This document shows positions 17,119-26,014 of a stretch of 64,000 bases of DNA, piece by piece. Source of the stretch: an uncultured Acetatifactor sp. (lineage in GTDB: Bacteria; Bacillota; Clostridia; Lachnospirales; Lachnospiraceae); NCBI GenBank assembly GCA_910584435.1, contig CAJUAP010000015.1, positions 1 through 64,000 on the forward strand, in the 5' to 3' direction. The notes under the pieces were generated by a model, which did not search any database, was not told the DNA's origin, and was given only the letters and a program-made list of their open reading frames with translations. The position numbers were made by a program, and so were the translations under genes. The stretch's first letter is position 1. The number at the start of each line of letters is the position of its first letter.

Positions 17119-18985
17119 ACTGGTAGGTGGGCACAATTTCTTTTATCATTTCCCTGATATCCCCCTGCTCTTCCAGCGTCAGCTCATACAATCTCTCCAG
17201 CTGCCGCTCAAATACCTCCGAATCAAACACAATCGGCTTCCCGATATAAATCATCTTATTTGCCGTCTCCTGCAGTCCTTCCTCATTCATCAGCAGCTCT
17301 TCATACATCTTCTCTCCGGGCCTGAGACCAATAAACTCAATTTTAATGTCCTCGTCCACCTTCAGGCCGGAAAGCTTAATCAGATTCTTTGCCAATTCCA
17401 CAATATTCATGGGTTCCCCCATATCCAGTACAAAAATCTCTCCACCCTTCGCATACGCACCGGCCTGAAGTACCAGAGAGACCGCCTCCGGTATGGTCAT
17501 AAAATACCTGACAATGTCCGGGCTGGTAACCGTCACAGGCCCCCCCTGTTCTATCTGCTTCTTAAACAGCGGAATTACACTGCCGTTACTCCCCAGCACA
17601 TTGCCAAACCGCACCGCCACGAACTCCGTCCGGGACTTCAGGTTCAGATTCTGAATAATCATCTCACAGATACGCTTGCTTGCACCCATCACATTTGTGG
17701 GATTCACCGCCTTATCCGTGGAAATCATGACGAACCGTTTTGTGCCATATCTGTCTGCTGCTTTTGCAACCTTCAAGGTGCCAAAGACATTATTCTTAAT
17801 CGCCTCTCTGGGACTGTCCTCCATCAGGGGCACATGCTTATGCGCCGCCGCATGATATACAATATCAGGCTGATAATGCCTGAAAATATCCTCAACCCTT
17901 GCAGTATTGCGGACAGAACCAATCAGCACTTCCAAATGCAGCTTTGGATACTTCATTTTCAATTCCTGCTGTATCTCATACGTACTGTTTTCATAGATGT
18001 CGAAAATGATAAGCAGTTTTGGATTATGCTGCGCTATCTGTCTGCAAAGCTCGCTGCCGATGGACCCCCCTCCGCCTGTCACAAGCACCACCTTGTCACA
18101 CACATAATCCATAATTTCCTCCACATTGACCTCTATGGGATCTCTTCCCAGCAAATCTTCAATCTGCACCTCCCTTAACTGAGAGACATCCACATCACCG
18201 TTAATCAGCTGGTACATTCCCGGCAGTATCCGCATCTTAGCGCCGGTTTCCTTACAGATATCCAAAATAGGCCGCAATGTGGTCCGGTTGGCAGAAGGAA
18301 TTGCAATGATAATCTCATCAATATCATACTTCAAAACACAGTCCGCAATACACTCCCTGCCGCCCACAATGGGAACCCCCCGCAGATACTTGCCATGACA
18401 GCCGGTATGATCATCAATCACACAGGATACATACATATTCAGATAATCGCTGCTTTCTATCTCTTTCATAATCGCATTCCCGGCCGCTCCTGCCCCTACG
18501 ATCATACAGTTAATCCGTGTCCGCAGCTTCCTCCGGTTGAGCCTTCGGTTCTGAAGCAGACGCACAATGCGATAACTGAAGCGAATCCCCGCCGTGAAGA
18601 TTAACAGGAACATGCCATAGAAAAAAGGATGACTGGTTGGCAGCTTCACCTTCAGCAGCAGACATATCACAGGCTGCAGAATAGCACAGGTAAATACCGC
18701 CATCACATTATTGAGCAGTTCTGTATCGGAAGCATAACGCCAGACGCTATTATAAAGCCGGAATGCACTGAACACAATCAACGTAATAATCACGTTTGGG
18801 AAATAACACTGTACAATTCCGACCCAAAATGACCGGCGGATATCCATGAATTTAAAATCATGCCTCACATACAAACTGAGTACGGAAGCCAGAAGAATGG
18901 ACAGCAGATCCGCTATCACCAGCAATGCAATCCGGCTGGCTGGTATCTGTAAAATCCCCTCCTTGACATCATTCCACTTCTTCAT
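17102..18985 (-). CDS. Membrane nucleoside-diphosphate-sugar dehydratase (CapD/FlaA1-like)
   Basis: A 627-residue polysaccharide protein. About four N-terminal helices (starting ALLVIADLLSILLASVLSLY) anchor it. A first nucleotide-binding domain begins IVGAGAAGNAIMKEI (about 160). A second, catalytic SDR domain begins VLVTGGGGSIGSELCRQ (about 300) and has STDKAVNPTNVMGASKR, where M-x3-K replaces Y-x3-K as in 4,6-dehydratases. It most likely makes a UDP-4-keto-6-deoxy sugar. The ATG at 18985 has GGGAGG 6 bases upstream, so the longer frame is rejected. Its last residues, QCEKQF and the stop, are encoded by the family-B repeat, so the native C-terminus has probably been replaced. Confidence 0.88.
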   Translation of the reverse strand: MKKWNDVKEGILQIPASRIALLVIADLLSILLASVLSLYVRHDFKFMDIRRSFWVGIVQCYFPNVIITLIVFSAFRLYNSVWRYASDTELLNNVMAVFTCAILQPVICLLLKVKLPTSHPFFYGMFLLIFTAGIRFSYRIVRLLQNRRLNRRKLRTRINCMIVGAGAAGNAIMKEIESSDYLNMYVSCVIDDHTGCHGKYLRGVPIVGGRECIADCVLKYDIDEIIIAIPSANRTTLRPILDICKETGAKMRILPGMYQLINGDVDVSQLREVQIEDLLGRDPIEVNVEEIMDYVCDKVVLVTGGGGSIGSELCRQIAQHNPKLLIIFDIYENSTYEIQQELKMKYPKLHLEVLIGSVRNTARVEDIFRHYQPDIVYHAAAHKHVPLMEDSPREAIKNNVFGTLKVAKAADRYGTKRFVMISTDKAVNPTNVMGASKRICEMIIQNLNLKSRTEFVAVRFGNVLGSNGSVIPLFKKQIEQGGPVTVTSPDIVRYFMTIPEAVSLVLQAGAYAKGGEIFVLDMGEPMNIVELAKNLIKLSGLKVDEDIKIEFIGLRPGEKMYEELLMNEEGLQETANKMIYIGKPIVFDSEVFERQLERLYELTLEEQGDIREMIKEIVPTYQCEKQF

Positions 18986-19113
18986 CTGCAACCTCCCTCT
19001 GTAAACTACTACTTCTGAACTATTGCCACCTGCTTCATTCATCCGCCCGAAACCGCCGCACGCCAAAACTGCTCTGCAGTCACAGGCCCGGTTCATCTCT
19101 CTTACTTATCTTA

Positions 19114-20118
19114 TCACCCATCCGCCCGAAACCGCCATGCTGCGTGCAGCCGCCGTAATGTCTTAGGCGCAATCGCAAACAAAGTATGGTATACTTTGTT
19201 TTTTCCCGTAAGAACCTGATTGCCCATGGAACGCAGCCAATTCTTACGCATATACCTTACAATATCACAATACATTTTGTTGTCAGCTCTCATCTGCTGT
19301 ATGGGAATATGCAGCAGATATTCCAGCCTTTGAAATATGCCGAATCGAAATGCGGTTTCTTCCAATGCCGGATACTGCCCCTTCACAATCTCCATCACCA
19401 TATCCGCATTTTCCACACTATCCCCGAATACCCGTGAAAAAGCTGTCTTTTCTTCCTTGCGCGAATTACTCCCCACCCGGTAAAACACATGATATGCCTG
19501 TTCCGGCAGAGACACCAGCTTCTCTATCCGGCCCAGCATCCGTACCAGCAGATGAAAATCCTCGTTCAATTTCCCCATCGGAAACCCTTCCTCCGGGAAC
19601 AAATCCCTGCGCACCAATTTCGTACAAAAAGAGCAGTCCCCCCGATGAAGCAAAAGTTCCCTCAGGAAATCTCCACTCTCCACCAGCACCGGTTCCTCCG
19701 GCGGTTCGCAGATATCGGGAAGACGGCATCCTTCCTGGTCTATCTCATCCCTGCCTGTCTGCGCCGCAGATACCTTGAACTTTCTGATTCCTTCCAGAAG
19801 CCGCTCATACATATGACTGTCAATATAGTCATCACTGTCCACAAACCCCACATACTGCCCGGAAGCATGCTTCAGCGCCAGATTCCTGGCAGACGAAGAA
19901 CCGCCGTTTTCCTTGTGGAACACCTTGATACGGGAATCCTCTTCTGCAAGCTTATCACACAGTTCCCCGGTTCCATCGGTGGAGCCGTCATCCACCAGAA
20001 GAATTTCCAAATGCTCATAGGTCTGCGCCGTAATGGAATGAATACACCTGGATAGATACGGAACAATATTATATGCAGGTACAATAATTGTAAGTAATGG
20101 AGTGTCCTTCGCTTTCAT
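19114..20118 (-). CDS. Family 2 glycosyltransferase
   Basis: A 334-residue GT-A enzyme of the EpsJ/CpsI-like group. LTIIVPAYNIVPYLSRCIHS, LLVDDGSTDGT, NGGSSSARNLAL and FVDSDDYI are the standard donor-site motifs; FCTKLVRRDLF and KLNEDFHLL are acceptor-domain motifs. The C-terminal 100 residues are basic, with an amphipathic helix that may touch the membrane. It lies 128 bp upstream of the dehydratase gene. Confidence 0.85.
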   Translation of the reverse strand: MKAKDTPLLTIIVPAYNIVPYLSRCIHSITAQTYEHLEILLVDDGSTDGTGELCDKLAEEDSRIKVFHKENGGSSSARNLALKHASGQYVGFVDSDDYIDSHMYERLLEGIRKFKVSAAQTGRDEIDQEGCRLPDICEPPEEPVLVESGDFLRELLLHRGDCSFCTKLVRRDLFPEEGFPMGKLNEDFHLLVRMLGRIEKLVSLPEQAYHVFYRVGSNSRKEEKTAFSRVFGDSVENADMVMEIVKGQYPALEETAFRFGIFQRLEYLLHIPIQQMRADNKMYCDIVRYMRKNWLRSMGNQVLTGKNKVYHTLFAIAPKTLRRLHAAWRFRADG

Positions 20119-20274
20119 TTTCCCTCAGTTCCGCCTCCTCCCTTTAGACTCCGAAATCCCGAATCTTCTTAAGAACGAATGCTGCCCAATTCCTTTTTCC
20201 TTGCATTCAATATCTTTCGCAGCTCCTTTTTTTCTGATCTCCAAGTTTTATCACTACTCCGTCTTAAAGAGCTG

Positions 20275-20544
20275 CTATACAATTGAATCGCCTTCACATG
20301 TCCAATGCATATCTGACCCCATATCGCAAAGTGCTTTTGCGAGAACCAGCCGCCCCTGGGCAACAGCCGCCACACACGGATTCATACCCGTTCTCAGTTT
20401 AGCATTGATTAGCCGGGGAACTTCTTTGATTTGCGCAAGGATTGCTTCATCCGATATATTTGTATCCCTAATCAAACCTCCTATTGCAAACGCCTTTTCT
20501 TTTAATTCTAACTCCGTCATTTCAATACCCCGCTCCCTGGTCAT
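20275..20544 (-). CDS. Short ankyrin-like protein, possibly frameshifted
   Basis: An 89-residue protein. The segment TGMNPCVAAVAQGRLVLAKA followed by LCDMGSDMHW fits one ankyrin-type helix-turn-helix repeat, and the first half (ELELKEKAFAIGGLIRDTN) is helical. It ends abruptly at SIV. Downstream in another frame (about 20169-20280) lies a basic helical tail, SSDKTWRSEKKELRKILNAR, ending at a stop, which may be its lost C-terminus after a one-base change. The start may instead be the ATG at 20520, which has GGGG 7 bases upstream. It sits between two glycosyltransferases with no obvious role in sugar synthesis. Confidence 0.45.
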   Translation of the reverse strand: MTRERGIEMTELELKEKAFAIGGLIRDTNISDEAILAQIKEVPRLINAKLRTGMNPCVAAVAQGRLVLAKALCDMGSDMHWTCEGDSIV

Positions 20545-20578
20545 TCATCTATCCTTATAGCTGGTACAAATGCCGATG

Positions 20579-20698
20579 CAGCTCTGCCTCAATGCGCCCT
20601 GTAAAATTCCCCTCGAACCAGCTCCGCTTCAATGCGCCCTGTAAAATTCCCCTCGGACCAGCTCTGCTTCAACGCGCCCTGTAAAATTCCCCTCGAAA
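20579..20698. repeat. Three 40-bp tandem repeats
   Basis: Units at 20579, 20619 and 20659 each run cagctctgcctcaatgcgcc then ctgtaaaattcccctcgaac, with 1-4 differences. The unit at 20659 overlaps the 3' end of the glycosyltransferase and supplies its last codons (GEFYRAR) and the TGA stop; the other two are downstream of that stop. Confidence 0.9.
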
Positions 20699-21940
20699 CG
20701 CTGCCAGGCTGCGGCCCCGGTACTCTGACAGCACCGGCGCCGGCGAACAGGGGGCCAGACCACTTCCTGCCCACTGTCCCTCACGAACCTCTTCCTCTGT
20801 CAGTCCGCCGGACACTTTCTCCCTGCCGTCCCGGCAAAGCATCTTCTGAATCAATGCCATCAGCCGTCCTGCCGCATTTTCGGCATTCCACACCTCAATA
20901 ATCGTTCTGTACGCATTCCGGCCAAGCTTCCTGCAAAAGTCCCCATCCCTGGCCAGCTGCTCTGCCAGTGTAAAAAGCTGCTCTGCCTTCTTATCCTCAT
21001 AAATCAAACCATTTTCCCCGCTTTTCAACAGGAAGGGCACCGCACCAATCATATGATCCGCAATCACCGCGCAGCCGCTGTTCATGGCCTCATTCGCAAC
21101 CGCCCCCCACCCTTCCTTTCTGTCGCTGGTAAACAGAAATACATCCGTCTGCTCCATGTATTGCCGCACCTGTTCCGGCGGCTGATACCCCAGAAATGCC
21201 ACCTGCTCTCCCAATCCATATCTGTCAGCCAGCGCTTCCATTTCGGCACGCATCTGCCCGTCCCCGATGAGATCCATATGGAAAGGAATCCCCTTTTCCT
21301 TCAGATGCCTGGCCGTCTCCACCGCCAGCTCCGGATGTTTCCAATCTATCATCCTTGCAGCCCATAGAAAATACGGAATCCTCTTTTCCGCATCTCCTTC
21401 CGCGCCATACCCTTTTCTCGCCAGAAGCTCCTCTATGTCATACCTTTTTGTCTCCGGAAAATATCCCCAGCAGTACATCTTCCCCGGATATGCCCTGACA
21501 ATATGGAAATCCGAAGGCACATATCCGCCCGCACACAGAAGATATACCGAAGCCTTCCTGTATCTGGTGTGATCCCTGTATTTCTTTCTCAATCCCCTGG
21601 GCGAAACTGCCCTCCACTGCCCTGTCTTATATAAACGCTCGCTGATGCGAATGGTCAGGCTGCCCGCCTTCAGACGATCCACAATATAGGATTCCTCGTC
21701 CGTTCCGCCGAACAATACCACCTCACAGTCAAGAATCAGCTTCCTGCAGTATTCCTCTTCCTCATAATAACAATGTACATAAGAAGGCCGCTCCCCATGG
21801 TGCCATCCCATCTGCACACGCTCTTCTTCCATGGGCTCCGTCTGTACAAAGATGAATTCCCCCTCCAGCAGCTTATGCATGGCATTGCAAAAGGGAATCT
21901 GATGGTGGTTAATATAATTGGATACAAATGCAATCTTCAT
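20669..21940 (-). CDS. Family 4 glycosyltransferase
   Basis: A 423-residue GT-B enzyme. MKIAFVSNYINHHQIPFCNA begins the acceptor domain. FLWAARMIDWKHPELAVETA starts the donor domain, and FTSDRKEGWGAVANEAMNSG is the EX7E region. The ATG at 21940 lies 5 bp after the stop of the upstream gene, and the 13 earlier codons overlap that gene. The last ~45 residues look unlike the family and end inside the 40-bp repeat, so the C-terminus seems extended or replaced. Confidence 0.82.
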   Translation of the reverse strand: MKIAFVSNYINHHQIPFCNAMHKLLEGEFIFVQTEPMEEERVQMGWHHGERPSYVHCYYEEEEYCRKLILDCEVVLFGGTDEESYIVDRLKAGSLTIRISERLYKTGQWRAVSPRGLRKKYRDHTRYRKASVYLLCAGGYVPSDFHIVRAYPGKMYCWGYFPETKRYDIEELLARKGYGAEGDAEKRIPYFLWAARMIDWKHPELAVETARHLKEKGIPFHMDLIGDGQMRAEMEALADRYGLGEQVAFLGYQPPEQVRQYMEQTDVFLFTSDRKEGWGAVANEAMNSGCAVIADHMIGAVPFLLKSGENGLIYEDKKAEQLFTLAEQLARDGDFCRKLGRNAYRTIIEVWNAENAAGRLMALIQKMLCRDGREKVSGGLTEEEVREGQWAGSGLAPCSPAPVLSEYRGRSLAAFRGEFYRAR

Positions 21941-21945
21941 ATACC

Positions 21946-23403
21946 TCAATCCTCTGCTTCCTGTCCCACGCCATTGCAAATCATCTCATATATTTCTATC
22001 ATTCTTGCATAATTTCTATCCCGGTCATGGGTAGCCAGCGCCCGTTTTCTGGCATTTTTGCAATACTCCTGCATTCTGCCCGGATTTTCCCACATCTCAT
22101 TCACCGCCGCCGCAAGACTGTCGGCAATCCTGTCCGCATCTTCCTGCGAAGCTCCTTCTCCTCCCTCCCGGAACCCTTCATACAAAATACCGTCTTTCCT
22201 TCCGGTAAACAGACTGGATATCCCCCCCACATCCGCACTCACGCAGGGCATCCCCAGCAGCATGGCCTCCCCAAGAGAATTGGGGGAATTTTCCGACGCC
22301 GAAGGACATAAATACATATGACTGACCAGATATCTGTCCCGCATCTGTTCCGCATTCAGCTTCCCAAGAAACGTCACCCGATCCTCCAGTTCGTTTCGTT
22401 CTATCAGCCGAAGCAGATATTTCCCATAAGCGGACAGCTTCAGCCTCTCCTTCACAGTGCTGCACCGGACAATACTGTTTCCTGCCACATATACCTTGAC
22501 ATCCGGATATCGGTCTATCATTGCGGGCAATGCCTCCAGTACATAATGCAGCCCCTTCAAAGGATAATCCCCCTGGCTTACAAAAATGGAATGGGGAATA
22601 CATTTACCGGCTTCCCATACCGGTCCATAGAATTCTTTCCGCAAGGTTTCATTCATATGAAAATACTGCGCCCCGGAATTCCATTTCTGTGTAAATGCCC
22701 TGTCCCATCTGGTCCGTCCGGTCACATTTCCGGCTAACCCGATGGCCTCCCTCTCCATTTCTCCCCGTCTTGCAAATTTTTCCTGCTGCTGCACCAGGCT
22801 GTCCTGTTTCAGGTAATCCCGAAATGTAACCGAATGAATCACATGCTCCGGCAGATTCGCGTAATATGCTTCCGCATACAAGGTACAAAGCCCCTGCAGA
22901 CCTGCCAGAATCCTGTCCTTTCTGGGAAATATTCTGCACATTGCCAGCGTGTGGGGATATTCTGTACCAAAACAATGCACAAGATCCGGTGACGCATCTT
23001 CCACAATTCTCTTCAGACTTTCTTCCAACGCCTCATCATAACGCTCCGCATGACTCACATCCTCAGGAAAACCATAACAGACAATGTTGTTTTCCCGGAC
23101 TGACAGCACTGCTTTAAAAACCCCTCCTTCCAGGAACTCCCCGTTTTCCTTCCCGAAATGCTCCGATGATGAACCGTTCTTTACTGCCGGAGATATTCTT
23201 CTCATTGCGCCGTTTTTTCCCACCATTGCCGGAAAATTCTTTCCCACAGGAAATGCCACGGACAATGCAATGCCATTTTCCCGCCGCCGTTCCAACACCG
23301 CATCTGCCAGCCCGCTCAACCAGCCCTCCTTGTTGGACGTCTCCATATGCAGCTGTCCGGCAATCATCGGCAGCATAATATTACATAACCATAAGACCTT
23401 CAT
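21946..23403 (-). CDS. Family 4 glycosyltransferase
   Basis: A 485-residue GT-B enzyme. VLWLCNIMLPMIA opens the protein. HCFGTEYPHTLAM, then IFVSQGDYPLKGLHYVLEAL (donor domain start) and LCPSASENSPNSLGEAMLLG (EX7E) are diagnostic. The ATG at 23403 is chosen because the family N-terminus begins there and GAGGTGAAGTGG precedes it; the earlier methionine gives a basic, unrelated leader. It ends 5 bp before the next glycosyltransferase start. The upstream gap carries a family-A repeat. Confidence 0.83.
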   Translation of the reverse strand: MKVLWLCNIMLPMIAGQLHMETSNKEGWLSGLADAVLERRRENGIALSVAFPVGKNFPAMVGKNGAMRRISPAVKNGSSSEHFGKENGEFLEGGVFKAVLSVRENNIVCYGFPEDVSHAERYDEALEESLKRIVEDASPDLVHCFGTEYPHTLAMCRIFPRKDRILAGLQGLCTLYAEAYYANLPEHVIHSVTFRDYLKQDSLVQQQEKFARRGEMEREAIGLAGNVTGRTRWDRAFTQKWNSGAQYFHMNETLRKEFYGPVWEAGKCIPHSIFVSQGDYPLKGLHYVLEALPAMIDRYPDVKVYVAGNSIVRCSTVKERLKLSAYGKYLLRLIERNELEDRVTFLGKLNAEQMRDRYLVSHMYLCPSASENSPNSLGEAMLLGMPCVSADVGGISSLFTGRKDGILYEGFREGGEGASQEDADRIADSLAAAVNEMWENPGRMQEYCKNARKRALATHDRDRNYARMIEIYEMICNGVGQEAED

Positions 23404-23483
23404 ATTCCACTTCACCTCACAATACCTGCTGAAGCACAGACAATACATAATTTATGAAGTTTTTCTATATCAACCAGCACAAC

Positions 23484-23640
23484 GTAACAATTCAGACAGG
23501 TCACTGAACTGTTACGAGAATGCACACAAAACGCGAAAAGAATGCGTTTTGGCGCACGCAAGTCTCACAAAATTGCAAGGCGGCACACCGCCTTTGAAGC
23601 GCAATTTTGACTTCGCGGCAGGGGCTGTCTGAACCGTTAC
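23484..23640. repeat. Family-A repeat, complete copy with terminal inverted repeats
   Basis: A 157-bp element with 16-bp ends GTAACAATTCAGACAG and CTGTCTGAACCGTTAC, which are inverted repeats differing at two positions. Inside are a second gtaac-type hairpin (23484-23516), a hairpin around aaaacgcg..tgcgtttt and a block ggcggcacaccgcc. It encodes nothing. It looks like a MITE or structured intergenic repeat, and other copies or fragments occur at 6911, 11627, 35022 and 55074. Confidence 0.75.
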
Positions 23641-23656
23641 AGCACAACAAATTAAT

Positions 23657-24790
23657 TTAATTAAATATCCAGTTTAAATAAGGCAGCAGTCTCACATCCA
23701 CATCATACATCCCCCTCAGCAGGAATACGAAATAAATACCGAACACGCTTACAGCCCCCGCCCTGCAGAGTCTGCCGAACCAGTCCTTCTTCATCCCGTT
23801 CAAAAGGCCGGGAATCAGGAATATCTGAGATATAATCATATAATATCCCACTCTGGAAACCTCCGGAATAAAAGAACCGCAGCAGTAAGTCACCAAACCA
23901 AACAGATTCAGGAAAAAATAAAAACGATTCTGCAGATTTTCCTTTAAGCCATGCCTGTAACAAATCAAACCAAGCGCCAGCACACCAACACATTTCATAA
24001 TATTGACATAGGACAGCTCCCCGGAATCAAACATAGAATCGCGGTAATAAGGATAAAAATAGAATATAATCTCCCGGTAAAAATTTTGTCCGAAAATCAG
24101 CGTTGCGATAAAAACGGCCCCTGCCGCATAATGCCGCTTTTTCAAATGTATCGCCGCCAGGAAACGTGCCGCCAAATATACCGGGACCACCAATAGTACG
24201 GACTTGTGGAACAAAGCACCTGCCAGGATACACAGGGTAAATTTCCCATATGCCCCTCTCAGCACATATTTCATAGCGTATAACGCAATTGCCAGTGCAA
24301 GATAGTACCTGACTGAATTCAGACTGTTAAAATAAAAGCCTCCTGTCATCAGCAGATAAAGGGAAAAAGCAAAACTTTCCCCCTGGTCATGGAGCGCCTT
24401 TACAAAAAAGAAAACAGTAATTATGGAAAACAAAGCAAATATGGGCAGATACCTGTCATAGCCAAATAACTCCTGCATCCACTTTACGATATAATTAAAT
24501 CCAACCTCCGAAGATACATACCGCCCCTGAGCAATCAGCTTAAAATTATCCCGGTAAACCCAGTAATCATTTCCTACTGCAATCCTGCATGCCGACACCC
24601 CTGTCATAAGGCAGTAAACAGCAGTCATTGAAACCATATTCCTGGCCTGCTGCCGATCCCAGCCGCAGGGACTGCCAAACGCCCTTCCGCCGCGAATATA
24701 CCCTGCCACATAATCCCTGTTGTCAACCCACAATCCCAGCACAACGGCAGCCACTGTCAACAGGATATAGACTAATGCGCTTCTCTCCAT
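23657..24790 (-). CDS. EpsG-family exopolysaccharide polymerase
   Basis: A 377-residue membrane protein with about ten hydrophobic helices. The features YWVYRDNFKLI, SEVGFNYIVKWM and FFVKALHDQGESFAFSLYL, then SLNSVRYYLALAIALYAMKY with a conserved R, are typical of the EpsG family, which joins repeat units outside the membrane. The ATG at 24790 has GAGG 5 bases upstream. The 76 extra codons of the longer frame are cysteine-rich sequence from the 55-bp repeats and are rejected. It is the only polymerase candidate in the operon. Confidence 0.85.
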   Translation of the reverse strand: MERSALVYILLTVAAVVLGLWVDNRDYVAGYIRGGRAFGSPCGWDRQQARNMVSMTAVYCLMTGVSACRIAVGNDYWVYRDNFKLIAQGRYVSSEVGFNYIVKWMQELFGYDRYLPIFALFSIITVFFFVKALHDQGESFAFSLYLLMTGGFYFNSLNSVRYYLALAIALYAMKYVLRGAYGKFTLCILAGALFHKSVLLVVPVYLAARFLAAIHLKKRHYAAGAVFIATLIFGQNFYREIIFYFYPYYRDSMFDSGELSYVNIMKCVGVLALGLICYRHGLKENLQNRFYFFLNLFGLVTYCCGSFIPEVSRVGYYMIISQIFLIPGLLNGMKKDWFGRLCRAGAVSVFGIYFVFLLRGMYDVDVRLLPYLNWIFN

Positions 24791-24872
24791 ACCAACCTCA
24801 CGTTTCTGCCCTGCAATACTGCAAAGCTCAGGTACCAAGTCCAGGGCGCATACCCTAAAGCACAAATCCCCA

Positions 24873-24980
24873 AAGTACAGATTCGGGAAGGCATACCCCT
24901 CAATGCAAATCCTGAATGCACCCCTCAAAGTGCAGATTCGGGAAGGCATACCCCTCAATGCAAGTTCAGAATGCAAATTC
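24873..24980. repeat. Two 55-bp direct repeats
   Basis: Two units 55 bp apart share agattcgggaaggcatacccc and tcaatgcaa, between the family 2 glycosyltransferase gene and the EpsG-like gene. In the minus direction they form the leader of the polymerase gene. Shorter echoes of the same words (gcatacccta, ctgaatgcacccctc) lie on both sides. Confidence 0.8.
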
Positions 24981-24995
24981 CAGCGGCACCGCTCA

Positions 24996-25772
24996 TCAAT
25001 GCACTGACTTAAACCCACCCTTCATCCACTCATACGCCTGCTTAAGCGCCACTTCCTCACAAAGCCTTCCCCGATGCGCCAGCAGAAAACGCAATGCCAT
25101 TACCCTGCCCAATCTCCCATACAAATACCGGTACAATACCCCCCTGTCATAGAAGAACTTTTTGTCATACCCTGCAAACCAGGTGGATGCCCCCGGCATT
25201 TCACGTGCAATGGTAACCGGCGCCGTATATACAGAATACCCCTTATCCATAAATTCCTTCAAAAATAAACTGTCTTCTCCATTACTGTACCTGGCGCCTC
25301 CGCCAAACAACATCGAAAATGTCACCCCTGAAGAAAGCAGACTTTCCCTTCGCACCGCAAAGCTCACAGCACCATAACGGCCGCAGTTATACCAATGCAC
25401 CCGTTTCCTTCGGCGGATATCATACGTTCTGCGAGGCTCTTCCACCACCACATTGAACAAAATCATATCCGCTTTGGGATTCCGCTCAAATTCCCCTCTG
25501 ACAGCCTCCGCATAACCCGGCTCGTAGACAAGATCTGCATCTGCAAATATACAGATATCCCCCTCCGACCTTAAAATAGCCTCATTCCGGCTTCTGCCCA
25601 CGCCCTTCTCCGGAAAGGAATAGAACCGCACCCGATGCCCCTGATATTCCATTTCCTCATATCCCAGCCTGTCGCACTGGTTAATGATAACCGCATCCGA
25701 TGCAAACTGCATCCTGTGCACCAGTTCTCCAAATTCCTCATTCATCACCGATGCCAACACCTCTACCCTCAT
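24996..25772 (-). CDS. Family 2 glycosyltransferase with galactosyl-domain signature
   Basis: A 258-residue GT-A enzyme. VEVLASVMNEEFGELVHRMQ is an uncommon N-terminus. KGVGRSRNEAILRSEGDICI and FADADLVYEPGY are the donor and metal motifs, and YSNGEDSLFL is the acceptor-side ED motif. The second methionine (25772) is preferred since AAGGTGG lies 6 bases upstream. It is flanked by two repeat blocks (55-bp repeats after it, family-B repeat before it). Confidence 0.78.
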   Translation of the reverse strand: MRVEVLASVMNEEFGELVHRMQFASDAVIINQCDRLGYEEMEYQGHRVRFYSFPEKGVGRSRNEAILRSEGDICIFADADLVYEPGYAEAVRGEFERNPKADMILFNVVVEEPRRTYDIRRRKRVHWYNCGRYGAVSFAVRRESLLSSGVTFSMLFGGGARYSNGEDSLFLKEFMDKGYSVYTAPVTIAREMPGASTWFAGYDKKFFYDRGVLYRYLYGRLGRVMALRFLLAHRGRLCEEVALKQAYEWMKGGFKSVH

Positions 25773-25887
25773 CCCCATCCACCTTTACTACTTTTTATGA
25801 AACTCTTCATTCCGTTTACACTTTCTAACATGCCGCCCAAAAAGGCGGGCTTCACCCCCTCTTAGCGGCACAAACAATCAATGAGAA

Positions 25888-26014
25888 GAATGCCCGCCCA
25901 AAGCGAACTCGTTCGCTTGGCATTCTTCAGTGTGAGCAGACGCTGTTCTTGCGCCGTAGAAAATCTTCGCGAAGCGGCCTCTGCCGCAAGCGATTAGATT
26001 TTCTTCCCACACTT
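25888..26014. repeat. Family-B structured repeat, diverged copy
   Basis: This has the same plan as 16891-17118: a gaatgcc...ggcattc hairpin, ttcagtgtgagcag, then a long interrupted inverted repeat closing with gattagattttcttcccacact. The end overlaps the 3' end of the chain-length protein gene and supplies its last codons (KCGKKI) and TAA, as the other copy does for the dehydratase. Confidence 0.75.

Noticed and set aside
24791..25018. Extended cysteine-rich N-terminus of the EpsG-like protein
   Set aside because: It is encoded by the 55-bp repeats; the ATG at 24790 has a proper ribosome site and starts the first membrane helix.
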